From assembly GCA_026702845.1 (NCBI GenBank), contig JADCLS010000006.1, forward strand, positions 62,001-126,000: a stretch of DNA of 64,000 bases, read 5' to 3'. Under the pieces are notes generated by a model that was given only the letters and a program-made list of their open reading frames with translations, made no database searches and had not been told where the DNA came from. Positions 54,442 to 61,854 of the stretch are shown here, piece after piece. The DNA is from Candidatus Heimdallarchaeota archaeon (GTDB lineage Archaea > Asgardarchaeota > Heimdallarchaeia > Heimdallarchaeales > Kariarchaeaceae). Positions within the stretch are counted from its first letter, which is position 1. Each line of letters opens with the position of its first letter. The position numbers and the translations under genes were made by a program.

Positions 54442-55377
54442 CTACAGCTTACCTTTGCTCTTGGCATCCCACCATTTGTTAATCCTTAATGCTTTCATGG
54501 TCACCCATCTAGAGGGTTGATTGCTGGGTTCCAACTCAAAATAAGACTTGCCACTGTAAAATGTCCTTTGCCTTTTCCACGTTCCATTTTTTAATTGTTT
54601 TGAATTCAAAAGGTTCATGGCATCCAACATTCTCTCGTCAAATCTATAGTTAATATTTTGAAAATAATCCAAAGCAGATAGTAAATTGTACCTCCACCGG
54701 GGAGGGAATGCAAGTTTGGTAAATTCTTTATGTGCGATCTCTCCAGTACGATGTGATTGGTATAGTTTATGGTTTAATAGAAACTCATGAGCAGGCTTTT
54801 GCATTGTTCGGATATCTGTCAAACGTTTATTATCAGTAAAAGTCTCTCTATATGTTAATAATCCCTCTAAAACAGATAATGTTGTATTGAATGAACTATG
54901 CTCATCTTTTCTGCAATTCCATCCTCCATCTTCATGTTGCTCAGCGATGAGATAATCTATTACATTCTCAAGGCGTTCATCTTGTAATACATTATGAGAG
55001 ACTATGCCTAACACCATACCAGTAATACAAGTTTCACTCTCTTTTTTCTTTGAGAAGCTAATCCCACCATCTCCCTGATAACCTCTCTCAAAGAGTAATT
55101 TACTGGCCATTGTTGTTTGTTTATTTGGGAGTAAGCCAAGTCGTTTGAGAAACAACATTGTATAATGTGTTGATATCCACTTGGGTGAATAAAGCCCACC
55201 ACCCCACATTCCTGATTCATCCTGATGTGATAGCAATTGTGCAGCCCAACCTTTATTTTGCATGGAACGCTGTACTTTGAAGTAAAACAGAAAATCATCT
55301 CCTTTTATATCTCTCATTGTTTGCCATTGAATTGATGGATCACCCTCCATTAACCAATCTATTATCTTATCATTCAT
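54442..55377 (-). CDS. Prenyltransferase/squalene cyclase-fold (alpha/alpha barrel) protein
   Basis: 311 residues of repeated helix pairs with Gly-Trp turns: 'DESGMWGGGLYSPKW', 'QGDGGISFSKK', 'QHEDGGWNCRKDEH', 'LKNGTWKRQ'. These are the QW-type turns of squalene cyclases and protein prenyltransferase beta subunits. No DXDD acid motif of cyclases is visible, so it may be non-catalytic or act on a different substrate. No signal peptide. It is 64 bp upstream of the transglutaminase-like gene on the same strand, a possible functional pair. Confidence 0.78.
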   Translation of the reverse strand: MNDKIIDWLMEGDPSIQWQTMRDIKGDDFLFYFKVQRSMQNKGWAAQLLSHQDESGMWGGGLYSPKWISTHYTMLFLKRLGLLPNKQTTMASKLLFERGYQGDGGISFSKKKESETCITGMVLGIVSHNVLQDERLENVIDYLIAEQHEDGGWNCRKDEHSSFNTTLSVLEGLLTYRETFTDNKRLTDIRTMQKPAHEFLLNHKLYQSHRTGEIAHKEFTKLAFPPRWRYNLLSALDYFQNINYRFDERMLDAMNLLNSKQLKNGTWKRQRTFYSGKSYFELEPSNQPSRWVTMKALRINKWWDAKSKGKL

Positions 55378-55495
55378 ATCTCAATTATCCTATACTATTG
55401 GTATATGTGAATTTCTCACTAGCCGCTGAAATTTGATATTTCTCTATTTATTGTTGTGCTAATGTATTTACATTTTATTGATCTATATTTATCAA

Positions 55496-56368
55496 TTAGT
55501 ATTGAACTGACTCTACGAGCTCTAAGAAGTTATTAACGGAATTATTATCTTGGATTTGAGTTGTAAACCACAAGGCATTCATGATACACGATAAGTTAAA
55601 CCAAGTATTAAAAAGATCATGATTAATCGATAATTTGTCTAGATAGGGACGACAAAGAGTATCAAAACTCTGCTGGGTGAGATTATTTGTTTCAGAAAGG
55701 AAGTAGACAATAAGATAGGCAAGATCATAAAGTGGATCACCCATACATGCAAATTCCCAGTCTATGATATAGTAATCATCAGAAATAAGAATATTTCCCA
55801 GATGGAAATCCCCATGAATTAACCTATTTGGAGATTCTGGCCAACTGAATTCCTCAAGTAAAGAATCTAAACGATCATTTTTCATAAAACCATTTCGGTA
55901 AACTTTGATAGTTTGCATCACTAGTGATTGATGTGTCGGCAATTTAAGACTAGTTTCAACTGCTTGGAACTTGCTCCAACAATCAATACCATACTCTAGA
56001 CTTGTATGATGGTCCATTTGGATCCATTTTCTTCCAAGAATAAAGAAATCTGATATTTGAAATGTCTCTACCAGTTCAGGTATACTGATAAGAGGTATTA
56101 CAACTGTTGATAGGATTGATACTTCCTTATTGAAAATTTCCTCAGAAGTGAAAAGCCTATACAATACATTACGTGTTTTATCATGAAATTTTACTTTTGA
56201 TAAACCCTGTGTAAATCTGACAATTTCACTTTTAGGATAAAGTGTATGTAAATGAGCTTGAACATCTTCATAATTATCCACATAGTATTTAGCCTTCGAA
56301 AACATATCTATGTACCGATAAAAATCTAAATTCAAGTGCTTTAAATAACCTAAGACAATCATTTTCAT
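55496..56368 (-). CDS. Aminoglycoside phosphotransferase (APH)-family small-molecule kinase
   Basis: 290 residues. The C-lobe has 'LIHGDFHLGNILI' (catalytic Asp and Asn of the Brenner loop) and 'IIDWEFACMGDPLYDLAYL' (metal-binding Asp). The N-lobe is short with a poor Gly-rich loop. The family phosphorylates choline, homoserine, sugars or antibiotics; substrate unknown. Adjacent genes give no clue. The start at 56368 is the first ATG of the frame. Confidence 0.85.
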   Translation of the reverse strand: MKMIVLGYLKHLNLDFYRYIDMFSKAKYYVDNYEDVQAHLHTLYPKSEIVRFTQGLSKVKFHDKTRNVLYRLFTSEEIFNKEVSILSTVVIPLISIPELVETFQISDFFILGRKWIQMDHHTSLEYGIDCWSKFQAVETSLKLPTHQSLVMQTIKVYRNGFMKNDRLDSLLEEFSWPESPNRLIHGDFHLGNILISDDYYIIDWEFACMGDPLYDLAYLIVYFLSETNNLTQQSFDTLCRPYLDKLSINHDLFNTWFNLSCIMNALWFTTQIQDNNSVNNFLELVESVQY

Positions 56369-56414
56369 AATTAATCGGCAATTAATTAATTAATTAGAGG
56401 GTCAACAAGGATTT

Positions 56415-56852
56415 ATGGTTACAGGTACTATGACCATTGTTTCAAAGATTCATGAGTTTAGAACCAGGGGCGAAATCGATATCATTGATCTATCTCAAGA
56501 AGTCAGATCATTTGTCAGGGATTCTTCCATAAAAGAGGGAAAAATAACAATATTTTGCATTGGGAGTACAGGCTCTATTGCGTCAGTTGAATATGAATAT
56601 GGATTATTAGAGGATTATCGGATGTTACTCCAAAAATTAATACCTAGGGATGATGGATATCATCATGATCGTATTGATAATAATGCTCATTCACATTTAC
56701 GATCTACATTATTAGGTAGTGAGATCACTATCCCAATTGTCAATGCACAATTAGTCCTTGGAACGTGGCAACAGGTAGTTTTTGTTGAATTTGATGTACA
56801 TCAAAGGTCACGTAAGGTTGTATTTCAAGCATTAGGCATTCAATCCAGCTAA
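56415..56852 (+). CDS. YjbQ/UPF0047 family protein
   Basis: 145 residues; a start at residue 6 (56430) is also possible, but an AAGGAT site precedes 56415. Typical sequence: 'GKITIFCIGSTGSIASVEYE', 'DGYHHDRIDNNAHSHLRSTLLG' (quoted in part: 'NAHSHLRSTLLG') with the conserved His, and 'LVLGTWQQVVFVEFD'. Members have weak thiamine-phosphate synthase activity in vitro; the cell role is not settled. Its end overlaps the convergent deaminase gene by 21 bp. Confidence 0.92.
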   Translation: MVTGTMTIVSKIHEFRTRGEIDIIDLSQEVRSFVRDSSIKEGKITIFCIGSTGSIASVEYEYGLLEDYRMLLQKLIPRDDGYHHDRIDNNAHSHLRSTLLGSEITIPIVNAQLVLGTWQQVVFVEFDVHQRSRKVVFQALGIQSS

Positions 56853-57551
56853 TTCCTTCAATATATCAGATATCTCATCTAACAATACTTTCTCATCTTC
56901 AGTAATGTGTTCATCCCTCTCAGCAAGTGAATAAATTAGGTCTAGGATCTCATTCCTCTTTTTGATCAATAATCCTCTTTCTTTGAAATCAATTTTATCA
57001 TCGGCTCTTGATTTATTTACCATAATAGAGAAATCCTCGTAAATCTCTAAAAAGGAATTTATTATCTGTTTTTCATCATCACTGATGACCTCATCTTTAG
57101 CTGCCAATTGAACCAATTTCTGGACCTTTGATAGGTCAATTAAATCTATACCGATTTCAGCCGCAAATCGCATTATCCTATCATCACGGTAGAATTCAAG
57201 ATAATATATTTTTTTTATTCCCGCATTTGCAATTAATTTGAAACAATTAAAACAGGGTGATGCTGTTACATAAATGGATGCACCTTCTAATCTCACCCCA
57301 TGCTTTGCAGCTTGAATTATGGCATTAGCTTCTGCATGTATCGTTCTAACACAATGTCCATTCTCCATGAGACATCCGACTTCAGTACAATGTTTTGTAC
57401 CAATTATCGAACCATTATAACCAGTACTCAATATATTTTTATCACGTACTATAACAGCACCAACTTTTTTTCTACTACAGGTGGCTCTTGTAGCCACTTC
57501 CTGAGCCAATTTTCCGAAATATACATTCCAAGGAGGTCGGTGACCATTCAT
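56832..57551 (-). CDS. dCMP/cytidine deaminase-like protein with C-terminal TerB-like helical extension
   Basis: 239 residues. Residues 1-140 are a zinc deaminase of the ComEB/dCMP type: 'SRKKVGAVIV', His72-Ala-Glu74 in 'IHAEANAI' and Cys100/Cys103 in 'SPCFNC'. It should convert dCMP to dUMP. The remaining ~97 residues are an unusual addition: three repeats of acidic turn plus helix (AAKDEVISDDE, SRADDKIDFKE, AERDEHITEDE), each D-x-x-I-x-x-x-E, like TerB or EF-hand-type helical modules. A regulatory or metal-binding role is inference. Confidence 0.88.
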   Translation of the reverse strand: MNGHRPPWNVYFGKLAQEVATRATCSRKKVGAVIVRDKNILSTGYNGSIIGTKHCTEVGCLMENGHCVRTIHAEANAIIQAAKHGVRLEGASIYVTASPCFNCFKLIANAGIKKIYYLEFYRDDRIMRFAAEIGIDLIDLSKVQKLVQLAAKDEVISDDEKQIINSFLEIYEDFSIMVNKSRADDKIDFKERGLLIKKRNEILDLIYSLAERDEHITEDEKVLLDEISDILKELAGLNA

Positions 57552-57694
57552 TAATTTAAGCTTTGATCTACTATATTTAATATTAATTCTGCAATTCCTT
57601 GTTATTGTTGAGTGCAGCTAAGTGAAATTATTGCATTTAAATTGAACACCTAATAATCAGAATATTCAATAAGATAGGTGTTAATTAACATTTA

Positions 57695-58540
57695 TTGAGT
57701 TTCAAAATAGTTACGGATAGTGCTTGCGATGTATCGGAAGCATATGCACAAGAACACGGAATCACTATCATCCCAACATATGTCACTTTCGGAAAGGAGA
57801 GCTTTAGAGATGATCAAATCGCATACAAGAATTTCTTAGATCGCCTACAATCTGGAGAATTTGCCAAAACCTCCCAGCCTACGCCTGCAGATTTTGATAG
57901 TGTATATAATGCATTAACAAAAGATGGATCTAAAGTACTTTCAATCCATATCACCTCAAAATTATCTGGAGTGTATTCTAACGCAGTTATGATGGCAAAA
58001 GAGCATAAAGGGGTATATGTTTTCGATTCTTTAAATTTAACAATTGGGGCTGGTTATCTAGTCTATTTAGCTAGATATCTACGAGATAGTGGAATGTCAA
58101 TTGAAAGGGTAATCACTAAACTTGAACAGGCAAGGGGATTATCCCAGCTAGAAATATTGATTAATAATGTACAATACTTGAAACGAGGAGGAAGAATAAA
58201 TCTTAGCCAGTATGCCATTTTATCGTTACTCCAGCTGAAACCAATATTGAATATGAGTGATGGCTATTTGGTCAAAACTGGCATAGGAGTTTCTCATATG
58301 GGTGGGTTGAGAAAAATAATCCGACGGGTGAAATCCAACATAAAAGAGGAGAAAAAATATATTTTAGCATTTGGATACTCCACTGATTACTATGATATAG
58401 AGTTGATGCATTCTAAATTAAGAGGTATAGATGAGGAAAATATCATTGAGTTTAAAGTATGTCGTACTTTGTTAGCACATGCAGGTCCAGGTGCAGCTGG
58501 TATTGGATTATTTCCTCATTACAGTGATTTTGTTGACTAA
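57695..58540 (+). CDS. DegV-family lipid-binding protein
   Basis: 281 residues from a TTG start. The family start 'FKIVTDSACDVSEAY' is complete, followed by 'FAKTSQPTPADF', 'ITSKLSGVYSNA', 'DSLNLTIGAGYLV', 'YLKRGGRINLSQ' and 'HAGPGAAGIG'. DegV/FakB proteins hold a fatty acid for a kinase (FakA) in bacteria. No FakA gene is here. In an archaeon with a PlsC-like gene this adds to the hint of acyl-chain metabolism. It shares a CTAA stop overlap with the convergent gene. Confidence 0.93.
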   Translation: MSFKIVTDSACDVSEAYAQEHGITIIPTYVTFGKESFRDDQIAYKNFLDRLQSGEFAKTSQPTPADFDSVYNALTKDGSKVLSIHITSKLSGVYSNAVMMAKEHKGVYVFDSLNLTIGAGYLVYLARYLRDSGMSIERVITKLEQARGLSQLEILINNVQYLKRGGRINLSQYAILSLLQLKPILNMSDGYLVKTGIGVSHMGGLRKIIRRVKSNIKEEKKYILAFGYSTDYYDIELMHSKLRGIDEENIIEFKVCRTLLAHAGPGAAGIGLFPHYSDFVD

Positions 58541-59289
58541 CGTACTTTTATACCATGTTTTAAAAGTAATGGCTCGATTTCCTCAAAGGATTCCAATTTG
58601 CTAATATTATATGATCCCTGGTAAAAATCTAGATTTGCCTTATCAATATGCTTTCTCAGTACTTGAAGAGTGAACGGGCTAATACCTTTTTGAGCAATGA
58701 AATACATCTTTTTCTGAGTCTCATCCAGGATCATCAAATGATCTTGCATATCAATATATCCATGATCCTTGTATTCATACATTCCAGCTTCTTCAACCCG
58801 AAATATTCGCACTCTAGGCTTGGATACCAAATCTACAATATGGTCAAGTAATTCCATGGCAAATTTTGTGTCCATATCCTTGGTTTCTTCAATCTTCTCA
58901 AGGTACCGTTGAAGATGAGGTTCAATCAAACCAGATGCTCGCCGAATATCTGGTAATTTATCTTTATCAAATATCAGGATAATTCCGATTTTTGCCCCGT
59001 ATTTTTTGAGTCGTTCATCTTCAGCATTGCTGGCTTTAAACATATCAGAGTAATATAAAGCTTTGAAATCAGAAGATCCTTTTACAGGTAATGGACCAAG
59101 CATTTTTGACGCATCGGGATCTGTCTGGCTGTCTTCTTCCAAACCTGCGAGACTTACCATGTGTAGGGCTGTGATTAGAGCATTCCCATCATCAATCGGA
59201 GATAAATTTGCAATCAAATCTGGACCAATATCAGAATTTGCGACAATGATGATTCCTTTGATGAATGAAGCTTCTTTATAATCTACCAT
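58537..59289 (-). CDS. Longin-like domain protein of unknown function
   Basis: 250 residues from ATG 59289 (a second ATG at 59298 adds three residues). The N-terminal half has the strand-loop-strand-helix order of longin folds: 'FIKGIIIVANSDIGPDLI', 'GNALITALHMVSLAGL', 'FKALYYSDMF', 'AKIGIILIFDKDKLPD' and a long helix. The C-terminal ~90 residues have winged-helix-like or mixed character ('YIDMQDHLMILDETQKKMYF' quoted in part). No catalytic motif. Assignment is by pattern. Asgard genomes are rich in such domains. Confidence 0.45.
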   Translation of the reverse strand: MVDYKEASFIKGIIIVANSDIGPDLIANLSPIDDGNALITALHMVSLAGLEEDSQTDPDASKMLGPLPVKGSSDFKALYYSDMFKASNAEDERLKKYGAKIGIILIFDKDKLPDIRRASGLIEPHLQRYLEKIEETKDMDTKFAMELLDHIVDLVSKPRVRIFRVEEAGMYEYKDHGYIDMQDHLMILDETQKKMYFIAQKGISPFTLQVLRKHIDKANLDFYQGSYNISKLESFEEIEPLLLKHGIKVR

Positions 59290-59781
59290 GATTAGCAATC
59301 TGTTTTATTAACTTTTATTATTTATCTCTTGTTGGTAATGTATCTTTTTTTGTATTGATCTTTGCTTGAAATGAAATATACTGAAAAAAATGCTAGAGCA
59401 ATTATTCTGTTTCTTTTCAACAATTTTGGAGAATGATCATGTATACGATAGCATATTAAAAACTAATTGAAATGAATTTATAATCTTTTGATATTGTAAT
59501 CCGAGGCAATAATACGCTTTTCCGTACTCTAGGAGAGACAGGGAAGAAGTTTCCTAGTCCGATATCCTCCAATCATTCGATTTAGAGGATAAGATATCTA
59601 TTAATTTTAGTATAATAACCTCTGAAGTTAATTTACTTTCTTCGATATTCTATCAGCATGAGAATGTGTTATTATTTTGTCAAAATTTAAACCATGCTGA
59701 AGAGAATAAGTTGTACACTCATGTGCACAAAAATTTTAACATTTGATATTATTTAATAATGATATATTCTATCAATTACTT
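59290..59781. other. Intergenic region with possible structured RNA
   Basis: About 490 bp with no coding frame of note. The part 59505-59595 holds two stable stems described separately. The right side carries the TATA-like TTATTTAATA (59748-59757) of the exported-protein gene. Confidence 0.4.
59505..59595 (+). ncRNA. Candidate two-hairpin small RNA
   Basis: Stem 1: CTAGGAGA (59529-59536) with TTTCCTAG (59550-59557), including one G-T pair. Stem 2: TATCCTC (59563-59569) with GAGGATA (59585-59591), with an inner AATC/GATT stem and a 4-nt loop. A TATA-like tttataatc (59477-59485) is about 25 nt before 59505, so a transcript of about 90 nt is plausible. It matches no RNA family that I know. The plus strand is assumed from the promoter. 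Confidence 0.25.
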
Positions 59782-60579
59782 GTGAAGAAATTTTTTGTGT
59801 TATTACTTCTGTTAATTATGATTTTTCCTTCAGTTGCACAAGAAGATCAAACGGTTTGGAGTCCTGGAAATGATTACAAAATAGGGTTTCTTCACTCAGC
59901 GAAATTAATGAGGAATGGGATTATTCTGACAGAGTTCCTGAATTTACCAGTTACTGAGTTTACGGTAAATAATTTTACTAACTCAGGGTATGATTTCTAT
60001 TATTGGGGTTATGATAATATCACCTATAAAGATCATGTGGAATTTATTCAATTAGGGGGATTGGAATTACCTATTGGTGGATTTCCTATATTATTTCCAA
60101 TAATGTACAAAGGAGTGGATAAATGGCCAGAATATTTTGCCTCTGAAGTCGAAGAAAACTTCAGTACTATCATTGAGGTTCAAGAAGATTTTGCATTTGG
60201 GAGAGAAGTATCAAGGTCAAATAATTTGGTAAGTTTTAGTGAAGAAAGAACACTGAACATCGAATTTAAAGATAGTAGTTTCACAGATTATTTCTCATTT
60301 ATAGACTTATCAGCAGTGGAGAACGATTATCTACCTGAAGCACTCATTAGTACTAATCTCTTATACACTGTATCCACCGGAGCTTTATTCCAGTTAAATT
60401 ATACAATAAGTTATGATCCAGTATATTATACTGAATTAGGTATAAATCAATTTTATCTATCAGAGCAACTAGACTTTGTGGCAATTTTCCCTTATAATTC
60501 TCTCTTGCAACGATTGGATACAAGATATCCTTTTTTAAGCTTGATAATTATTCCTTTGATCTTAAGAAGACAATCTTAG
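59782..60579 (+). CDS. Exported protein of unknown function with C-terminal anchor
   Basis: 265 residues from GTG 59782; the frame opens at a TTG (59743), but the later start gives a clean signal peptide 'VKKFFVLLLLLIMIFPSVAQ' (1-20). The mature part is beta-rich with many aromatic residues ('YDFYYWGYDNITY', 'YTVSTGALFQLNY'). The C-terminus is a short hydrophobic helix and 'RRQS'. No family recognised. It shares the domain order of the other exported proteins in the window. It ends directly at the stop of the convergent hxlR-like gene. Confidence 0.6.
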   Translation: MKKFFVLLLLLIMIFPSVAQEDQTVWSPGNDYKIGFLHSAKLMRNGIILTEFLNLPVTEFTVNNFTNSGYDFYYWGYDNITYKDHVEFIQLGGLELPIGGFPILFPIMYKGVDKWPEYFASEVEENFSTIIEVQEDFAFGREVSRSNNLVSFSEERTLNIEFKDSSFTDYFSFIDLSAVENDYLPEALISTNLLYTVSTGALFQLNYTISYDPVYYTELGINQFYLSEQLDFVAIFPYNSLLQRLDTRYPFLSLIIIPLILRRQS

Positions 60580-61020
60580 TTATTGATGGACATCAAGATG
60601 TAGTTCTGCAAGCTTAGCAATTGCAATTCCATGACGACAGAAATTGTTCTTGCAAGTTTCATTCTCAACATCACCATATTTCAAAGACCATTCTCGGATA
60701 AATTTGAGAACTACTGAAAGTTCTCTACCTGATTCAGTTAACTGATACCTCACCTTCTTAGGTTTCTCAGGATTTTCAATTATATGGAGTACTCCATTTT
60801 CAACCAAAGATTTTATCCTCATAGATAACATTCTTGGACTGATTTCAGGTATCCTTTGTGCAATTTCACTAAATGAAAGGGATGATTCCTCGGTTACAAG
60901 TTCTAGTATAATATTTACATTCCATTTTGGTGATATTACTTTATTTGCGAAATTAAAAGCGCAATCATCTTGCACTGAGCTTACAAAGATATCATTTGAT
61001 GTCGATTTTTTCTGAGACAT
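60580..61020 (-). CDS. HxlR-family winged-helix transcription regulator
   Basis: 146 residues. HxlR pattern: 'ISPKWNVNIILELV', 'LSFSEIAQRIPEISPRMLSMRIKSLVENGV' (quoted in part: 'EISPRMLSMRIKSL'), wing 'KPKKVRYQLTESGREL'. Cysteines at about residues 17 and near the end ('TCKNNFCRHG') could respond to redox or electrophiles, as in YodB/HypR relatives. A 15-bp palindrome sits between its TATA box and start, so it probably represses itself. Neighbouring divergent or convergent target genes are not obvious. Confidence 0.9.
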   Translation of the reverse strand: MSQKKSTSNDIFVSSVQDDCAFNFANKVISPKWNVNIILELVTEESSLSFSEIAQRIPEISPRMLSMRIKSLVENGVLHIIENPEKPKKVRYQLTESGRELSVVLKFIREWSLKYGDVENETCKNNFCRHGIAIAKLAELHLDVHQ

Positions 61021-61028
61021 ATATTACT

Positions 61029-61043
61029 ATACAATTATTGTAT
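61029..61043. promoter_or_regulatory. Palindromic operator candidate upstream of the HxlR gene
   Basis: ATACAAT-T-ATTGTAT has perfect 7-bp arms around one base. It starts 9 bp upstream of the regulator ATG and just downstream of a minus-strand TATA element (TATTTTAAATAA, about 61046-61057). The location over the transcription start fits autorepression. Confidence 0.5.
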
Positions 61044-61302
61044 TATTTAAAATATAGCATTGATGAGACATTTTTTATAAAGGTTGATCATTACTGAGAA
61101 GCGATAATCTGTCAATTCGATATTTCGATTTGGGAGTTGTAGGCTCATTTTGGATTTCATGGCCAGATTAACACTTATTCAAGTTACTATATTATGATGA
61201 TCAAAACTATCAGCTTAATTATCTAGAGTTAATCGTATAAAAGACCAAGATATAGTGCAAGGTGATTATTTTTTTATATGTCATATTGAGATTGAAATTT
61301 AG

Positions 61303-61854
61303 GTGCCTGTGAAATTACCCAATCATGTTCCGGTTTATATATCTCAAAAAGATATTGAGAGATTTAGTGAGCACTTAACTAACGAGGGGTATGAATGGAT
61401 ATTTTTACAAATAATTAAACCACGTCAATTGGTGGGTAGAGTAAAGACTATTACAAGAAAAAGTAAAGTTATCGAACATCATGTACGGGTATTTACCAAT
61501 GGAAAAATTACAACAGAATTTGAATTACCCAGAGTAGAGGAGATGTGGGAGCACATTACTACTGTTTCATACTCAGCTCATGAACGTCTAATTTCCATGT
61601 TGGAAGAGGCAGGAATTGCATACACTGTTGATGAGAGCTTGCGAACAAGATATAATAATGAGGCAATCGATGATTATCCTAAAGACCACATGGAATTCGT
61701 TTACTGGTTTTTTGCAGGTGTGCTTTTCTGGACGCCATTAGGGTATATTTGGAGATTTTTTTACAATATAAATCTAAAACGGAAAAAAACCTCAAAAAAA
61801 GAAAGATCTTCAGATACTAAACAACAAGTTGGAGCAGAAGTACCTAGTAATTAA
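61303..61854 (+). CDS. Small protein with C-terminal membrane segment, unknown function
   Basis: 183 residues from a GTG start. The first 125 residues are soluble, with two beta-rich stretches ('PRQLVGRVKTITRK', 'HHVRVFTNGKITTEFELP'). One or two hydrophobic segments lie at about 132-158 ('FVYWFFAGVLFWTPLGYIW'), then a Lys/Ser-rich tail. I do not recognise a family. Its end overlaps the convergent glycosidase-like gene by 11 bp. The 282-bp gap upstream carries the promoters of this gene and HxlR. Confidence 0.6.
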   Translation: MPVKLPNHVPVYISQKDIERFSEHLTNEGYEWIFLQIIKPRQLVGRVKTITRKSKVIEHHVRVFTNGKITTEFELPRVEEMWEHITTVSYSAHERLISMLEEAGIAYTVDESLRTRYNNEAIDDYPKDHMEFVYWFFAGVLFWTPLGYIWRFFYNINLKRKKTSKKERSSDTKQQVGAEVPSN

